This document shows, in pieces, positions 23,433 through 31,373 of a DNA stretch of 64,000 nucleotides. The notes under the pieces were generated by a model that saw only the letters and a program-made list of their open reading frames with translations, had not been told where the DNA came from and ran no database searches. Origin of the DNA: an uncultured Oscillospiraceae bacterium (GTDB lineage: Bacteria > Bacillota > Clostridia > Oscillospirales > Oscillospiraceae); the NCBI GenBank assembly GCA_934591745.1, contig CAKTPQ010000004.1:1-64000 (forward strand), read 5' to 3'. Numbering within the stretch: position 1 is the first letter of the stretch; each line of letters begins with the position of its first letter. The position numbers were made by a program, and so were the translations under genes.

Positions 23433-24800
23433 TCATTTTCCCACGCAGAACCGGGAGAAGATGGTGTCCACCAGATCCTCCCGGATGCGCTTGCCGTTCA
23501 GCTCGCCCAGCGCCTCCAGCGCCGCCTCGCAGTCCGTCAGCACCACGTCCGGCGTCATGCCGATGCGCAGGGCGCCGCGGGCCTCCGCCACAGCGCTGAG
23601 GGCACGGGACACGGCGTCGGCCTGCCGGGCGTTGGTCAGCAGTTCCCCGGCAGGCGTCTCCCCGGCGGGGTACAGCGCCGCCACGGCGTCCGCCAGCGTG
23701 TCCAGCCCCGCGCCGGTCTGGGCGGAGATGCTCAGCACGTTGTCGAACCGGTCGGCCAGCCGTCCCACGTCCAGCCGCCGGGGCAGGTCGCTCTTGTTCA
23801 CCAGCACCAGCAGGTTGGGCACGCCCTCCGCCGCCGCCATGGCCTGCTCATCCTCTTCCGTCAGCTCCGCCGAGCCGTCCAGCACCAGCAGCGCCAGAGA
23901 TGCCCGCTGCGCCGCCTGACGGCTGCGCGCTACGCCCATGGCCTCGATGCGGTCGCCGCTGTCGCGGATCCCGGCGGTGTCCGTCAGCCGCAGCAGCACG
24001 CCGCCCACCAGCACCTTTTCCTCCACGGTGTCCCGCGTGGTGCCGGCGATGTCGGTGACGATGGCACGGTCATAGCCCAGCAGCGCGTTGAGCAGGGAGG
24101 ACTTCCCCGCGTTGGGCCGTCCCAGAATGACGGCAGGAACCCCCAGCTTCAGCAGCTGCCCCCGGGAGAACGTGGCCAGCAGCGCCTCCAGCTCCTGCTG
24201 GGCGGTGCGCAGCGTGTCCAGCATCTGCTGGCGCTGCACATCCTCAATGTCCTCGTCGGGGTAGTCCACCACGGCGTAGAACCGCGCCGCCATGTCCATC
24301 AGAGCGTCATAGATACGGCTGATGGCCCGGCTCAGGGCGCCATCCAGCTGGCACACCGCGTTTTTTGCCGCCTCCGCTGTCTCCGCGTCGATGAGATCGG
24401 CCACGGATTCCGCCTGGATCAGGTCCATCCGCCCGTTGAGAAAGGCCCGGCGGGTAAACTCGCCGCCCCTGGCCTGCCTGCACCCGGCGGCAAACAGCGC
24501 CGCCAGCCCCGCGTTCAGCACCACCGGCGAGCCGTGACAGTGCAGCTCGGCGCAGTCCTCGCCGGTGTAGCTGTCCGGCCCGGGGAACCGGACGCACAGC
24601 ACATTGTCGATGACGCTGCCGTCCTGATCCAGCAGATCGCCGTACACCATGCGGCGGGGCGTCTGTTCCCCGGCGGTGCGGCCGTTTCTGGCGCGGAACA
24701 CCCGGTCCAGTGCCGCCAGCGTACCGGAACCGGACAGGCGCAGGATGCCGATGGCGCTGGGCAGCGGGGGTGTGGCGATGGCGGCAATGGTATCGGACAT
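23433..24800 (-). CDS. mnmE: tRNA modification GTPase MnmE
   Basis: 455 residues, normal length. The N-terminal folate-binding domain starts MSDTIAAIATPPLPSAIGILRLSG. The GTPase domain is inserted in the helical domain, with G1 GRPNAGKSSLLNAL, G2 TDIAGTTRD, G3 DTAGIRDS and G4 LVNKSDL. The C-terminal Cys of the CXGK signature is present (FCVGK at the end). With MnmG it makes the cmnm5U34 modification. In many Firmicutes mnmE lies beside mnmG, rsmG and parAB at the origin; here it is ~18 kb away from parAB and alone. Confidence 0.97.
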   Translation of the reverse strand: MSDTIAAIATPPLPSAIGILRLSGSGTLAALDRVFRARNGRTAGEQTPRRMVYGDLLDQDGSVIDNVLCVRFPGPDSYTGEDCAELHCHGSPVVLNAGLAALFAAGCRQARGGEFTRRAFLNGRMDLIQAESVADLIDAETAEAAKNAVCQLDGALSRAISRIYDALMDMAARFYAVVDYPDEDIEDVQRQQMLDTLRTAQQELEALLATFSRGQLLKLGVPAVILGRPNAGKSSLLNALLGYDRAIVTDIAGTTRDTVEEKVLVGGVLLRLTDTAGIRDSGDRIEAMGVARSRQAAQRASLALLVLDGSAELTEEDEQAMAAAEGVPNLLVLVNKSDLPRRLDVGRLADRFDNVLSISAQTGAGLDTLADAVAALYPAGETPAGELLTNARQADAVSRALSAVAEARGALRIGMTPDVVLTDCEAALEALGELNGKRIREDLVDTIFSRFCVGK

Positions 24801-24830
24801 AGGTGGTGCCTCCTTGCGGTCATTTTCCCC

Positions 24831-24839
24831 AGTATAGCA
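24831..24839 (-). promoter_or_regulatory. Probable extended -10 promoter of mnmE
   Basis: On the minus strand, TGCTATACT, an extended -10 about 30 nt before the mnmE ATG. No good -35 is visible. The stretch 24840-24968 upstream holds nothing else I can support. Confidence 0.45.
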
Positions 24840-24968
24840 CGCCGCACCGGGAAAAATCCACCCCGCCCCGCTATTTTTCCGGCGTCAGCCGGGCTTTTTG
24901 GTATGGCGCGGACTTTTCCGGCCGCTCTGTGTCCCGTGCGGCGCGGCGCCTCCGCGCAGCGGGCAAAA

Positions 24969-25000
24969 ACAAGAGACACGCCCATGGGCGTGTCTCTTGT
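24969..25000 (-). terminator. Terminator of the rnf operon
   Basis: A 32-bp perfect palindrome (arms ACAAGAGACACGCCCA / TGGGCGTGTCTCTTGT), 12 nt after the rnfB stop, followed on the minus strand by a T-run (24968-24965). Confidence 0.92.
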
Positions 25001-25012
25001 TTTCAAAGCAGC

Positions 25013-25915
25013 TTACTCAGCCTTGGGAGCCTGTGCGGCAGCCTCAGCGGCGGCCTTAGCGGCAGCGGCCTTCTTCTCGGCGGCAGCCTTCTGCGCGGCC
25101 TTGAACTTCTCCTTCTCCTCGGGAGTGGGGATAGGCTCGATAGCGTTGCGCGGGCAGGCCTTGGCGCACATGGTGCAGTTCTTGCACTTGCTGTAGTCGA
25201 TGACGGCCACGTTGTCCACAACGTGGATGGCGTCGAACTTACAGGTACGCTCGCACATACCGCAGGCGATGCAGCTGGAGGCGCACACCTTGGTGACAGC
25301 GGGACCCTTGTCCTTGTTGGAGCAGTTGACGAACACCTTCTGCTTGTAGGGCACCTCCACGATCAGGTGGTGCGGGCAGGCAGCGCGGCAGGCGCCGCAG
25401 TTGGTGCACTTCTCCTTGTCCACCACGGCCACGCCGTCCACGACATGGATAGCGTCGAACTTACAGGCCGCGACGCAGGAGCCGAAGCCGAAGCAGCCGT
25501 AGCGGCAGGCCTTGGCGTCGCCGCCGCAGACCTTGGTAGCAGCCAGGCAGTCCTTCACGCCGCGATACTCGAAGTTATCCTTGGCGTTGCAGCCGCCGTT
25601 GCACAGCACATGGGCCACCATCTTGTCGCCGGAGGGAGCCTCCATGCCCATGATGGCAGCGATCTTGGCAGCGCCCTCCGCGCCGGCAGGCGCGCAGGCG
25701 GTGACAGGGGCCTTACCGGCCAGAATGGCCTCGGCGCAGCCGCCGCAGCCGGGATAACCGCAGCCGCCGCAGTTGGCGCCGGCAAGACATGCCTGGATCT
25801 CAGGCAGGCGGGGGTCGACCTCGACCTCGAACACCTTGGCGGCGATCGCAAGGATCAGACCGAAGATGATAGCGAGGGCGCCCAGGACGACGACCGCATA
25901 GATCAGTGTAGTCAT
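25013..25915 (-). CDS. rnfB: Rnf complex subunit B (iron-sulfur)
   Basis: 300 residues. An N-terminal TM helix (residues 4-27) precedes the RnfB 4Fe-4S motif with Cys49, Cys52, Cys57 and Cys60 (ANCGGCGYPGCGGC). Several ferredoxin-type clusters follow (CTNCGACRAACPHH, CIACGMCERTCKFD, CKNCTMCAKACPRN). A ~35-residue Ala/Lys/Glu-rich tail ends the protein. RnfB is the likely entry point for electrons from reduced ferredoxin. It is the last gene of rnfCDGEAB, 14 nt after rnfA, and is followed by a strong terminator. Confidence 0.96.
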   Translation of the reverse strand: MTTLIYAVVVLGALAIIFGLILAIAAKVFEVEVDPRLPEIQACLAGANCGGCGYPGCGGCAEAILAGKAPVTACAPAGAEGAAKIAAIMGMEAPSGDKMVAHVLCNGGCNAKDNFEYRGVKDCLAATKVCGGDAKACRYGCFGFGSCVAACKFDAIHVVDGVAVVDKEKCTNCGACRAACPHHLIVEVPYKQKVFVNCSNKDKGPAVTKVCASSCIACGMCERTCKFDAIHVVDNVAVIDYSKCKNCTMCAKACPRNAIEPIPTPEEKEKFKAAQKAAAEKKAAAAKAAAEAAAQAPKAE

Positions 25916-25929
25916 ATTCCTCTACCTCC

Positions 25930-26517
25930 TTACCAGACCTTCAGGCCGCTGAAGCCCATGAAGGCCAGCGCCATCAGGCCGGCAGTGACCAGCGCGATGG
26001 GGAAGCCGTCAAAGGCCTTGGGATTTTCGCTGGAGACTTCCAGCTGCTCACGGACAGCCGCGAACAGGAAGATGGCCAGCAGGAAGCCCAAACCGCCGGT
26101 GATGCCGTAGACCACGGACGCGATGAAGTTGTAATCGTTCTGGGTGTTCAGCAGGGCGACGCCCAGCACGGCGCAGTTAGTGGTGATCAGGGGCAGGTAC
26201 ACGCCCAGGGCGGTGTACAGGGTGGGGATGTTCTTCTTCAGGAACATTTCCACGAACTGCACCAGACCGGCGATGACCAGGATGTAGGCCACGGTCTGCA
26301 TGAACTCCAGGTGCAGGTCCACCAGGATAATGTTGACGCCGTAGCAGAACGCGGAGGCCAGACCCATAACGAAGGTCACGGCGGCGCCCATGCCGATAGC
26401 GGTGTCGATCTTCTTGGACACGCCCAGGAAGGGGCAGATGCCCAGGAACTGGGAGAAGATAAAGTTATTGGTCAGAATCGCGCCAAGAGAGATGGCGAGC
26501 AAAGTAGTCACACTCAT
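25930..26517 (-). CDS. rnfA: Rnf complex subunit A (membrane)
   Basis: 195 residues with six TM helices. The start MSVTTLLAISLGAILTNNF and the half-helix motif with Cys (FSQFLGICPFLGVSKK) match RnfA; RnfA and RnfE together bind an intramembrane 2Fe-2S cluster. A second conserved segment is LPLITTNCAVLGVAL. It follows rnfE after a 3-nt gap and precedes rnfB by 14 nt. Confidence 0.96.
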   Translation of the reverse strand: MSVTTLLAISLGAILTNNFIFSQFLGICPFLGVSKKIDTAIGMGAAVTFVMGLASAFCYGVNIILVDLHLEFMQTVAYILVIAGLVQFVEMFLKKNIPTLYTALGVYLPLITTNCAVLGVALLNTQNDYNFIASVVYGITGGLGFLLAIFLFAAVREQLEVSSENPKAFDGFPIALVTAGLMALAFMGFSGLKVW

Positions 26518-26520
26518 AGC

Positions 26521-27168
26521 TTACTTGGCCTCCTTTTTCTTTTCGCTCTTGGCCAGCGCCCACTGCATCAGTGCGATGAGGCAGCCCAAGGTCAGGAAGC
26601 CGCCCACGGGCAGGGTCAGAACCTTGATGCCGAACTCCTCGGGGAAGATGACGATGCCAGGCGCGCTGCCCAGAGCGCCGCCGCCCAGCAGGCCGCCGCC
26701 GAACTTGCCGGCGCCCAGCAGCTCACGGAACACGCACATCACGATCAGCACCAGCGTGTAGCCGATGCCCTGGCAGATGCCGTCCACAGCGGAGGCGCCC
26801 ACGCCGTTCTTGGAGGCGAAGCCCTCGGCACGGCCCAGGATGATGCAGTTCACGACGATCAGGGGGATGAACACGCCCAGGGAGCTGGACAGTGCGGGGA
26901 CAAACGCCTTCAGCAGCAGGTCGACGCAGGTCACGAAGCCGGCGATGACCACGATGTAGCAGGCGATACGCACTTCGTTGGGGATGATCTTGCGCAGCAG
27001 GGAGATAAAAATGTTGGACAGGGTCAGGATGATCAGCACGCTGACGCCCATGCCCAGGCCGTTGAAGAACGACGTGGTGATGGCCATGGTGGAGCACATA
27101 CCCAGCACCTGCACCAGCACGGGGTTCTGGGTGATCAGACCCTCTTTCAGTTGCTTACCGAAATTCAT
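26521..27168 (-). CDS. rnfE: Rnf complex subunit E (membrane)
   Basis: 215 residues with about six TM helices, starting MNFGKQLKEGLITQNPVLVQ. The RnfE/RnfA-type segment NPVLVQVLGMCSTMAITTSF and the second motif IPLIVVNCIILGRAEGFASK are present. RnfE forms a pseudo-symmetric pair with RnfA in the ion-translocating core. It lies 18 nt after rnfG. The tail is Lys/Glu-rich. Confidence 0.95.
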   Translation of the reverse strand: MNFGKQLKEGLITQNPVLVQVLGMCSTMAITTSFFNGLGMGVSVLIILTLSNIFISLLRKIIPNEVRIACYIVVIAGFVTCVDLLLKAFVPALSSSLGVFIPLIVVNCIILGRAEGFASKNGVGASAVDGICQGIGYTLVLIVMCVFRELLGAGKFGGGLLGGGALGSAPGIVIFPEEFGIKVLTLPVGGFLTLGCLIALMQWALAKSEKKKEAK

Positions 27169-27186
27169 AATGCAGCTCCTCCTTTC

Positions 27187-27780
27187 TTAGCCCAGCACTT
27201 CGGCAACAGCCAGCGCGGCATTGGCGCCCATGTTGATGCCCTTGGTGGAGACGGTGGCGCCGGAGATGGCGGTGACATTGCTGCCCACCACCAGGGAGCC
27301 TGCGCCGCTCATGCCGATGAACTGATCCAGAACAGGCTCGCCGGCGGCATTAGGCTCGTTGCCCACCACCTTGGTGCCGATGCCGGAGGTCTCGGAGTGG
27401 CTGACCACGGAGATGCCGGTAATGGCCTTGTTGGCATCCACGCCCACCATCATCACGATGGTGCCCTGGGAGCCGGAGGCGGAGATCTTCATGACATAGC
27501 CGGCCTCCGCGCCGCCATTGGTGACACCGTACAGCTCGGAGATCTTGCCGCCCTGGGCGGAAGCAGCCTCGGCCACGGCCTCGGTGATGTCCAGTTTGTC
27601 GGTGAACTCGCTGCCTTCGGGGACAACGGCGCTCATGGCGATGCGGGTGTTCTCGGCGTCGATGGCCGCGATCTTGTCGGCCGTGACATTGTTGACCAGA
27701 CCCAGCAGGGCGGCAACGATCAGGGAAATAACGGTCAGGGTACCGGCGACCTTGAGAATAAACTTACCGGAGATCTTCAT
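27187..27780 (-). CDS. rnfG: Rnf complex subunit G (flavoprotein)
   Basis: 197 residues. One TM helix near the N-terminus (FILKVAGTLTVISLIVAALLG) anchors an extracytoplasmic FMN-binding domain. The covalent FMN site is the threonine of the (S/T)GAT motif, seen here as ISGATVSTKG. The upstream signature SHSETSGIGTKV is conserved in RnfG/NqrC. It overlaps rnfD by one nucleotide. Confidence 0.95.
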   Translation of the reverse strand: MKISGKFILKVAGTLTVISLIVAALLGLVNNVTADKIAAIDAENTRIAMSAVVPEGSEFTDKLDITEAVAEAASAQGGKISELYGVTNGGAEAGYVMKISASGSQGTIVMMVGVDANKAITGISVVSHSETSGIGTKVVGNEPNAAGEPVLDQFIGMSGAGSLVVGSNVTAISGATVSTKGINMGANAALAVAEVLG

Positions 27781-28784
27781 TACTTAGCCGCCTCCTTCTT
27801 TTCTTTCTTCACAGCACCGTAGATGGTGGGACGGATGTACTTATCCAGCAGCCAGGTGGTGCAGTTCATGATCAGGATGGAATAGCAAACGCCCTCGGGA
27901 TAGGAGCCGAAGCGGCGGATGAAGCAGGTCAGCAGGCCGCAGCCCACGCCGAAGATCAGCTGGCCGGGCTTGGTGACGGGGGAGGTGGCATAGTCGGTAG
28001 CCATGAAGATGGCGCCCAGCATCAGGCCGCCGCCGAACACATTGTACAGCATGTAGTCCACGCCGCTGATGCCGGCAGGCGCCGCGATCAGGGTCAGGAT
28101 CGCCACGGTGCCGATGTACGCCACGGGGGTATGCCAGGAGATGACCTTGCGGATCAGCAGGAACACGCCGCCCACCAGCAGGCACAGGGAGGAGACTTCA
28201 CCCAGGGAGCCGCCGATCTTGCCCAGGAACATATCGCCGACGGAGTAGTTGCTGGTCAGGGTGGTGAACGCCTCCGCGGTGCCCTCCTTCATGATCTGCA
28301 GGGGGGTGGCGGCAGAGGTGACGTCAGGACGGATCTGGGGGATGGCCCAGGTGGTCATGGCGGTGGCATAGCTGGCCAGCAGGAACGCACGGCCCGCCAG
28401 CGCGGGGTTCAGGAAGTTGCAGCCGATGCCGCCGTAGAGCTGCTTGACCACAACGATGGAGAAGAATGCGCCGATGATGACGGCCCACCAGGGCAGGTCA
28501 ACGGGGCAGACGAAGCTCAGCAGGATACCGGTGACAACTGCGGACAGGTCGCCGACCATGTTGGACTTCTTCATGAGCTTGCGGTACGCCCACTCCCAGA
28601 ACACGCAGGATACCACGGACACGGCGGTCAGCACCAGTGCCTTCCAGCCGAAGCAGTAGACGCTCCAGGCCAGAGCCGGCAGCAGCGCGATGATCACGTC
28701 CAGCATAATGGAGCGGGTATCCTCGTTGGAGCGGATGTGGGGGGAGGAGGACGCGATCAGCTTCAGATTCTTGTAATCAGTCAT
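27780..28784 (-). CDS. rnfD: Rnf complex subunit D (membrane flavoprotein)
   Basis: 334 residues with 8-10 TM helices. The start carries the RnfD segment SSSPHIRSNEDTRSIMLDVI. The FMN-attachment region reads TSAATPLQ, close to the usual S.AT(T/P)L pattern. Conserved cores GGIGCNFLNPALAGRAFLLASY and FMATDYATSPVT are present. RnfD carries covalent FMN and contributes to ion transport. It lies 3 nt after rnfC. Confidence 0.95.
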   Translation of the reverse strand: MTDYKNLKLIASSSPHIRSNEDTRSIMLDVIIALLPALAWSVYCFGWKALVLTAVSVVSCVFWEWAYRKLMKKSNMVGDLSAVVTGILLSFVCPVDLPWWAVIIGAFFSIVVVKQLYGGIGCNFLNPALAGRAFLLASYATAMTTWAIPQIRPDVTSAATPLQIMKEGTAEAFTTLTSNYSVGDMFLGKIGGSLGEVSSLCLLVGGVFLLIRKVISWHTPVAYIGTVAILTLIAAPAGISGVDYMLYNVFGGGLMLGAIFMATDYATSPVTKPGQLIFGVGCGLLTCFIRRFGSYPEGVCYSILIMNCTTWLLDKYIRPTIYGAVKKEKKEAAK

Positions 28785-28787
28785 GGT

Positions 28788-30161
28788 TTACGCCTCCTTC
28801 TTTTCGGCAGCGGCCTTTGCCTCGGCCTCCGCCTTGGCCTTGGCGGCCATTCTCGCGTTGTTGACCTCCTGCTTGCCCAGACGGAACGCATGGGTCAGGG
28901 GCAGGCGGGCGGGACAGGTGTAGGTGCAGGCGCCGCACTCGATGCAGTCCATGCCGTGCAGCACGTTCTGCCAGGTGTCCACGTCGCCCTTCATCAGGTA
29001 CTTGTACATGAAAATGGGCTCCAGACGGATGGGGCACACGCCCACGCACTTGCCGCAGCGGATGCACTGGGGATCCTCGACGTACTGCTCCTCCTTGTCG
29101 GCGAAGGCCAGCATGGCGCCGGTGCCCTTGCCCACGGTGACGTCCACATCATACTGGGCCAGACCCATCATCGGGCCGCCCATGATGAGCTTGTACGTCT
29201 CATCCTTCAGGCCGCCGCAGGCATCGAACAGCTTGGTGATGGGGGTGCCGATGGGACACTCGATGTTCTTGGGCTCGATGACGCCGGAGCCGGACACGGT
29301 GACGATCTTGTTCACCACGGGCATGCCGGTGTACACCGCACGATAGATGGCGCAGGTGGTGTTCAGGTTGAAGATGCAGCAGCCTGCGTCGGCGGGCAGC
29401 TTGCCGCTGGGGACCTGACGGCCGGACATGGCCTGGACCAGCTGCTTTTCAGCGCCCTGAGGATAGCGGGTGTGCAGGACCTCCACCACCACGGGAGCGT
29501 TCAGCTCGGCGATGGTCTTGTTCAGCACGTCGGCCGCGTTCTGCTTGTTGGCCTCGATGCCGATGTACACCTTGTCCACGCCGAAGCACTTGGCCAGCAG
29601 GGTCGCGCCCTTGATGACCTGCTCCGGACGCTCCAGACAGGTGCGGTGGTCGCCGGTGATGTACGGCTCGCACTCCGCGGCGTTGATGATGACGTAATCC
29701 ACCTTGCCCAGACCGGAGCTGATCTTCACATGGGTGGGGAACGTTGCGCCGCCCTGGCCGACGATGCCGGCGTTCTTGACGATCTCCACCAGCTGCTCAG
29801 GCGTCAGGCTGTCGGGGTCCGCCACAGGCTTGACTTCCTCGGACACTTCGTTCTGGAAGTCGTTCTCGATGACCACGGACATCATCTTGCCGCCCATGTT
29901 GAAGGGGCGGGGCTCCACGGCCTTCACCGTGCCGGAGATGCTGGCGTGGATGGGGGCGGAAACGAATCCGCCGGGTTCGCCGATCCTCTGTCCAATTTTT
30001 ACCTTGTCGCCCACCGCAACGATAGGCTTGCAAGGCGCACCGATGTGCATAGACATGGGAATGACCACCTCAGCCGGCGCTGCCAGCTGTTCGATGGCCT
30101 TTTCATTGGTCGCGGCCTTCATGTCATTGGGATGAACGCCGCCAAAGAAAGCTTGTGCCAT
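28788..30161 (-). CDS. rnfC: Rnf complex subunit C (NADH-side iron-sulfur flavoprotein)
   Basis: 457 residues from the ATG at 30161, chosen because GAGGTG lies 6 nt upstream; an in-frame GTG 9 nt earlier forms part of that ribosome site. It starts MAQAFFGGVHPNDMK. The NADH/FMN region includes GIVGQGGATFPTHVK and NAAECEPYITGDHR. Two 4Fe-4S clusters are CIRCGKCVGVCP and CIECGACTYTCP. The C-terminal tail is Ala/Lys/Glu-rich. RnfC reduces NAD+ with electrons passed through the complex. It is first in the operon, behind the promoter at 30216-30244. Confidence 0.96.
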   Translation of the reverse strand: MAQAFFGGVHPNDMKAATNEKAIEQLAAPAEVVIPMSMHIGAPCKPIVAVGDKVKIGQRIGEPGGFVSAPIHASISGTVKAVEPRPFNMGGKMMSVVIENDFQNEVSEEVKPVADPDSLTPEQLVEIVKNAGIVGQGGATFPTHVKISSGLGKVDYVIINAAECEPYITGDHRTCLERPEQVIKGATLLAKCFGVDKVYIGIEANKQNAADVLNKTIAELNAPVVVEVLHTRYPQGAEKQLVQAMSGRQVPSGKLPADAGCCIFNLNTTCAIYRAVYTGMPVVNKIVTVSGSGVIEPKNIECPIGTPITKLFDACGGLKDETYKLIMGGPMMGLAQYDVDVTVGKGTGAMLAFADKEEQYVEDPQCIRCGKCVGVCPIRLEPIFMYKYLMKGDVDTWQNVLHGMDCIECGACTYTCPARLPLTHAFRLGKQEVNNARMAAKAKAEAEAKAAAEKKEA

Positions 30162-30215
30162 TGTCTTCACCTCATCTTACTACCGGGTGGCGCTATGCCA
30201 CCGCATACTATTCAG

Positions 30216-30244
30216 ATATTACAACAAAACTTTTCTCTTGTCCA
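30216..30244 (-). promoter_or_regulatory. Promoter of the rnf operon
   Basis: On the minus strand, TGGACA (30244-30239), a 17-nt spacer and TAATAT (30221-30216). The ~50-nt leader has a GGTGGC/GCCACC hairpin (30186-30202) just before the ribosome site. The remaining stretch 30245-30362 holds no feature I can support. Confidence 0.65.
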
Positions 30245-30362
30245 GCCCTACGGCGCAATTCCTGCGGTTTTTTGCTGTTTTGTCGCCCGCTTGACGGCTG
30301 TGGCTGCCGGAAAAGCCCGGTTCTGCCGTTTTCTGCCGCTGCCGCTGCGCCCCGGACGGTAC

Positions 30363-30391
30363 TTGTGTTTCCGCCGGCACTGTGTTAGAAT
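30363..30391 (+). promoter_or_regulatory. Promoter of the DUF975 gene
   Basis: TTGTGT (30363-30368), a 17-nt spacer and TAGAAT (30386-30391), 57 nt before the ATG. Confidence 0.7.
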
Positions 30392-30448
30392 ATTACCGCA
30401 CCGGGCCGGAAATGCGTATGCGCCCCGTGCAGAAAGGAGGGCGGCGCC

Positions 30449-31114
30449 ATGCTGCTTGACCGTATATCCATAAAAAGCGAGGCAAAGGGCATCGTCAGAA
30501 ATGCCAGCGTCTCCGCGTATCTGTTCACCCTGCTGTTCCTGGCCATCTCGTGGCTGCTCACCGGCACGTCGGACTATGTCTCCCTGAATGAGGAGCTGGT
30601 ATACAATATTTATTACACCACCGGCGTGGACCTGTCGTTCCTCATCCTGCACCGCGCTTTCCCGGCTCTGCTGGTGACATTCGTCAGCATCATAACGGCG
30701 CTGCTGGGTGTGCTGCTGTATATCGTCCAGTACATCTTCATCTTCCTGTGGTCGCTGCTGTTCCTCGTTCCCGGCATCATCGCCGCCTACCGCTACCGCT
30801 TTGCCTACTACAACCTGTGCGAGGATCCGGATATGGGCGTGATGGAGGCCCTCAACATGAGCAAGGCCCAGACCAACGGCTTCAAATGGCAGCTGTTCGT
30901 CCTGGACCTGAGCTTCCTGGGCTGGCAGCTGTTGTGCGCCCTGACGCTGGGCATCCTCTCCATCTGGGTCCAGCCCTATGTCACCCAGACCAACGTCGGC
31001 TACTTCCAGCAGATCAAGGCCATCAAAGGTATCGGTTGGCGAAACACGCCGCCCCATGACGATACCTTCCGCCCCAACGACCCCTTCGGCGGTACGAACA
31101 ATTCGGGCCTGTAA
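30449..31114 (+). CDS. DUF975-family integral membrane protein
   Basis: 221 residues with AGAAAGGAGGGCGG upstream. It has about four TM helices: YLFTLLFLAISWLLTG, then VTFVSIITALLGVLLYIVQY, IFLWSLLFLVPGIIAAYRYR and WQLFVLDLSFLGWQLLCALT. The core motif LVPGIIAAYRYRFAYYNLCEDP followed by EALNMSKAQTNGFKW is typical of DUF975 proteins common in Firmicutes. Function is unknown. It stands alone between divergent rnf and the atoE gene and has its own promoter and terminator, so a functional link to either is only suggested by position. Confidence 0.82.
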   Translation: MLLDRISIKSEAKGIVRNASVSAYLFTLLFLAISWLLTGTSDYVSLNEELVYNIYYTTGVDLSFLILHRAFPALLVTFVSIITALLGVLLYIVQYIFIFLWSLLFLVPGIIAAYRYRFAYYNLCEDPDMGVMEALNMSKAQTNGFKWQLFVLDLSFLGWQLLCALTLGILSIWVQPYVTQTNVGYFQQIKAIKGIGWRNTPPHDDTFRPNDPFGGTNNSGL

Positions 31115-31131
31115 TGTACTTCACAGAAGAA

Positions 31132-31170
31132 CAGGGAGACAACCACACGGTTGCCTCCCTGAATTTTTTT
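31132..31170 (+). terminator. Terminator of the DUF975 gene
   Basis: A 13-bp stem with one mismatch (CAGGGAGACAACC / GGTTGCCTCCCTG), ACAC loop, then seven T residues. Confidence 0.9.
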
Positions 31171-31255
31171 GTTTATCTTATACAAATTTTGGCATAACTA
31201 CCACTTCTCATACACAAACAATTCATTAAAAAATTAACAATAAATGTTTTTTGGC

Positions 31256-31284
31256 TTGCAGTTAAAATCTTAACGTAGTAGACT
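31256..31284 (+). promoter_or_regulatory. Promoter of atoE, with AT-rich upstream element
   Basis: TTGCAG (31256-31261), a 17-nt spacer and TAGACT (31279-31284). The 60 nt before it are exceptionally AT-rich for this genome and may act as an UP element. The ~85-nt leader contains an ACCGGACACCGGCCG hairpin-like stretch. Confidence 0.65.
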
Positions 31285-31373
31285 GTCCTTAACCGGACAC
31301 CGGCCGTTCTGGCAGGAGCGGTCAGGCCCTCATCCGTACCCAAAATAAATTGTGTTGTAAGGAGAGTGACGTT

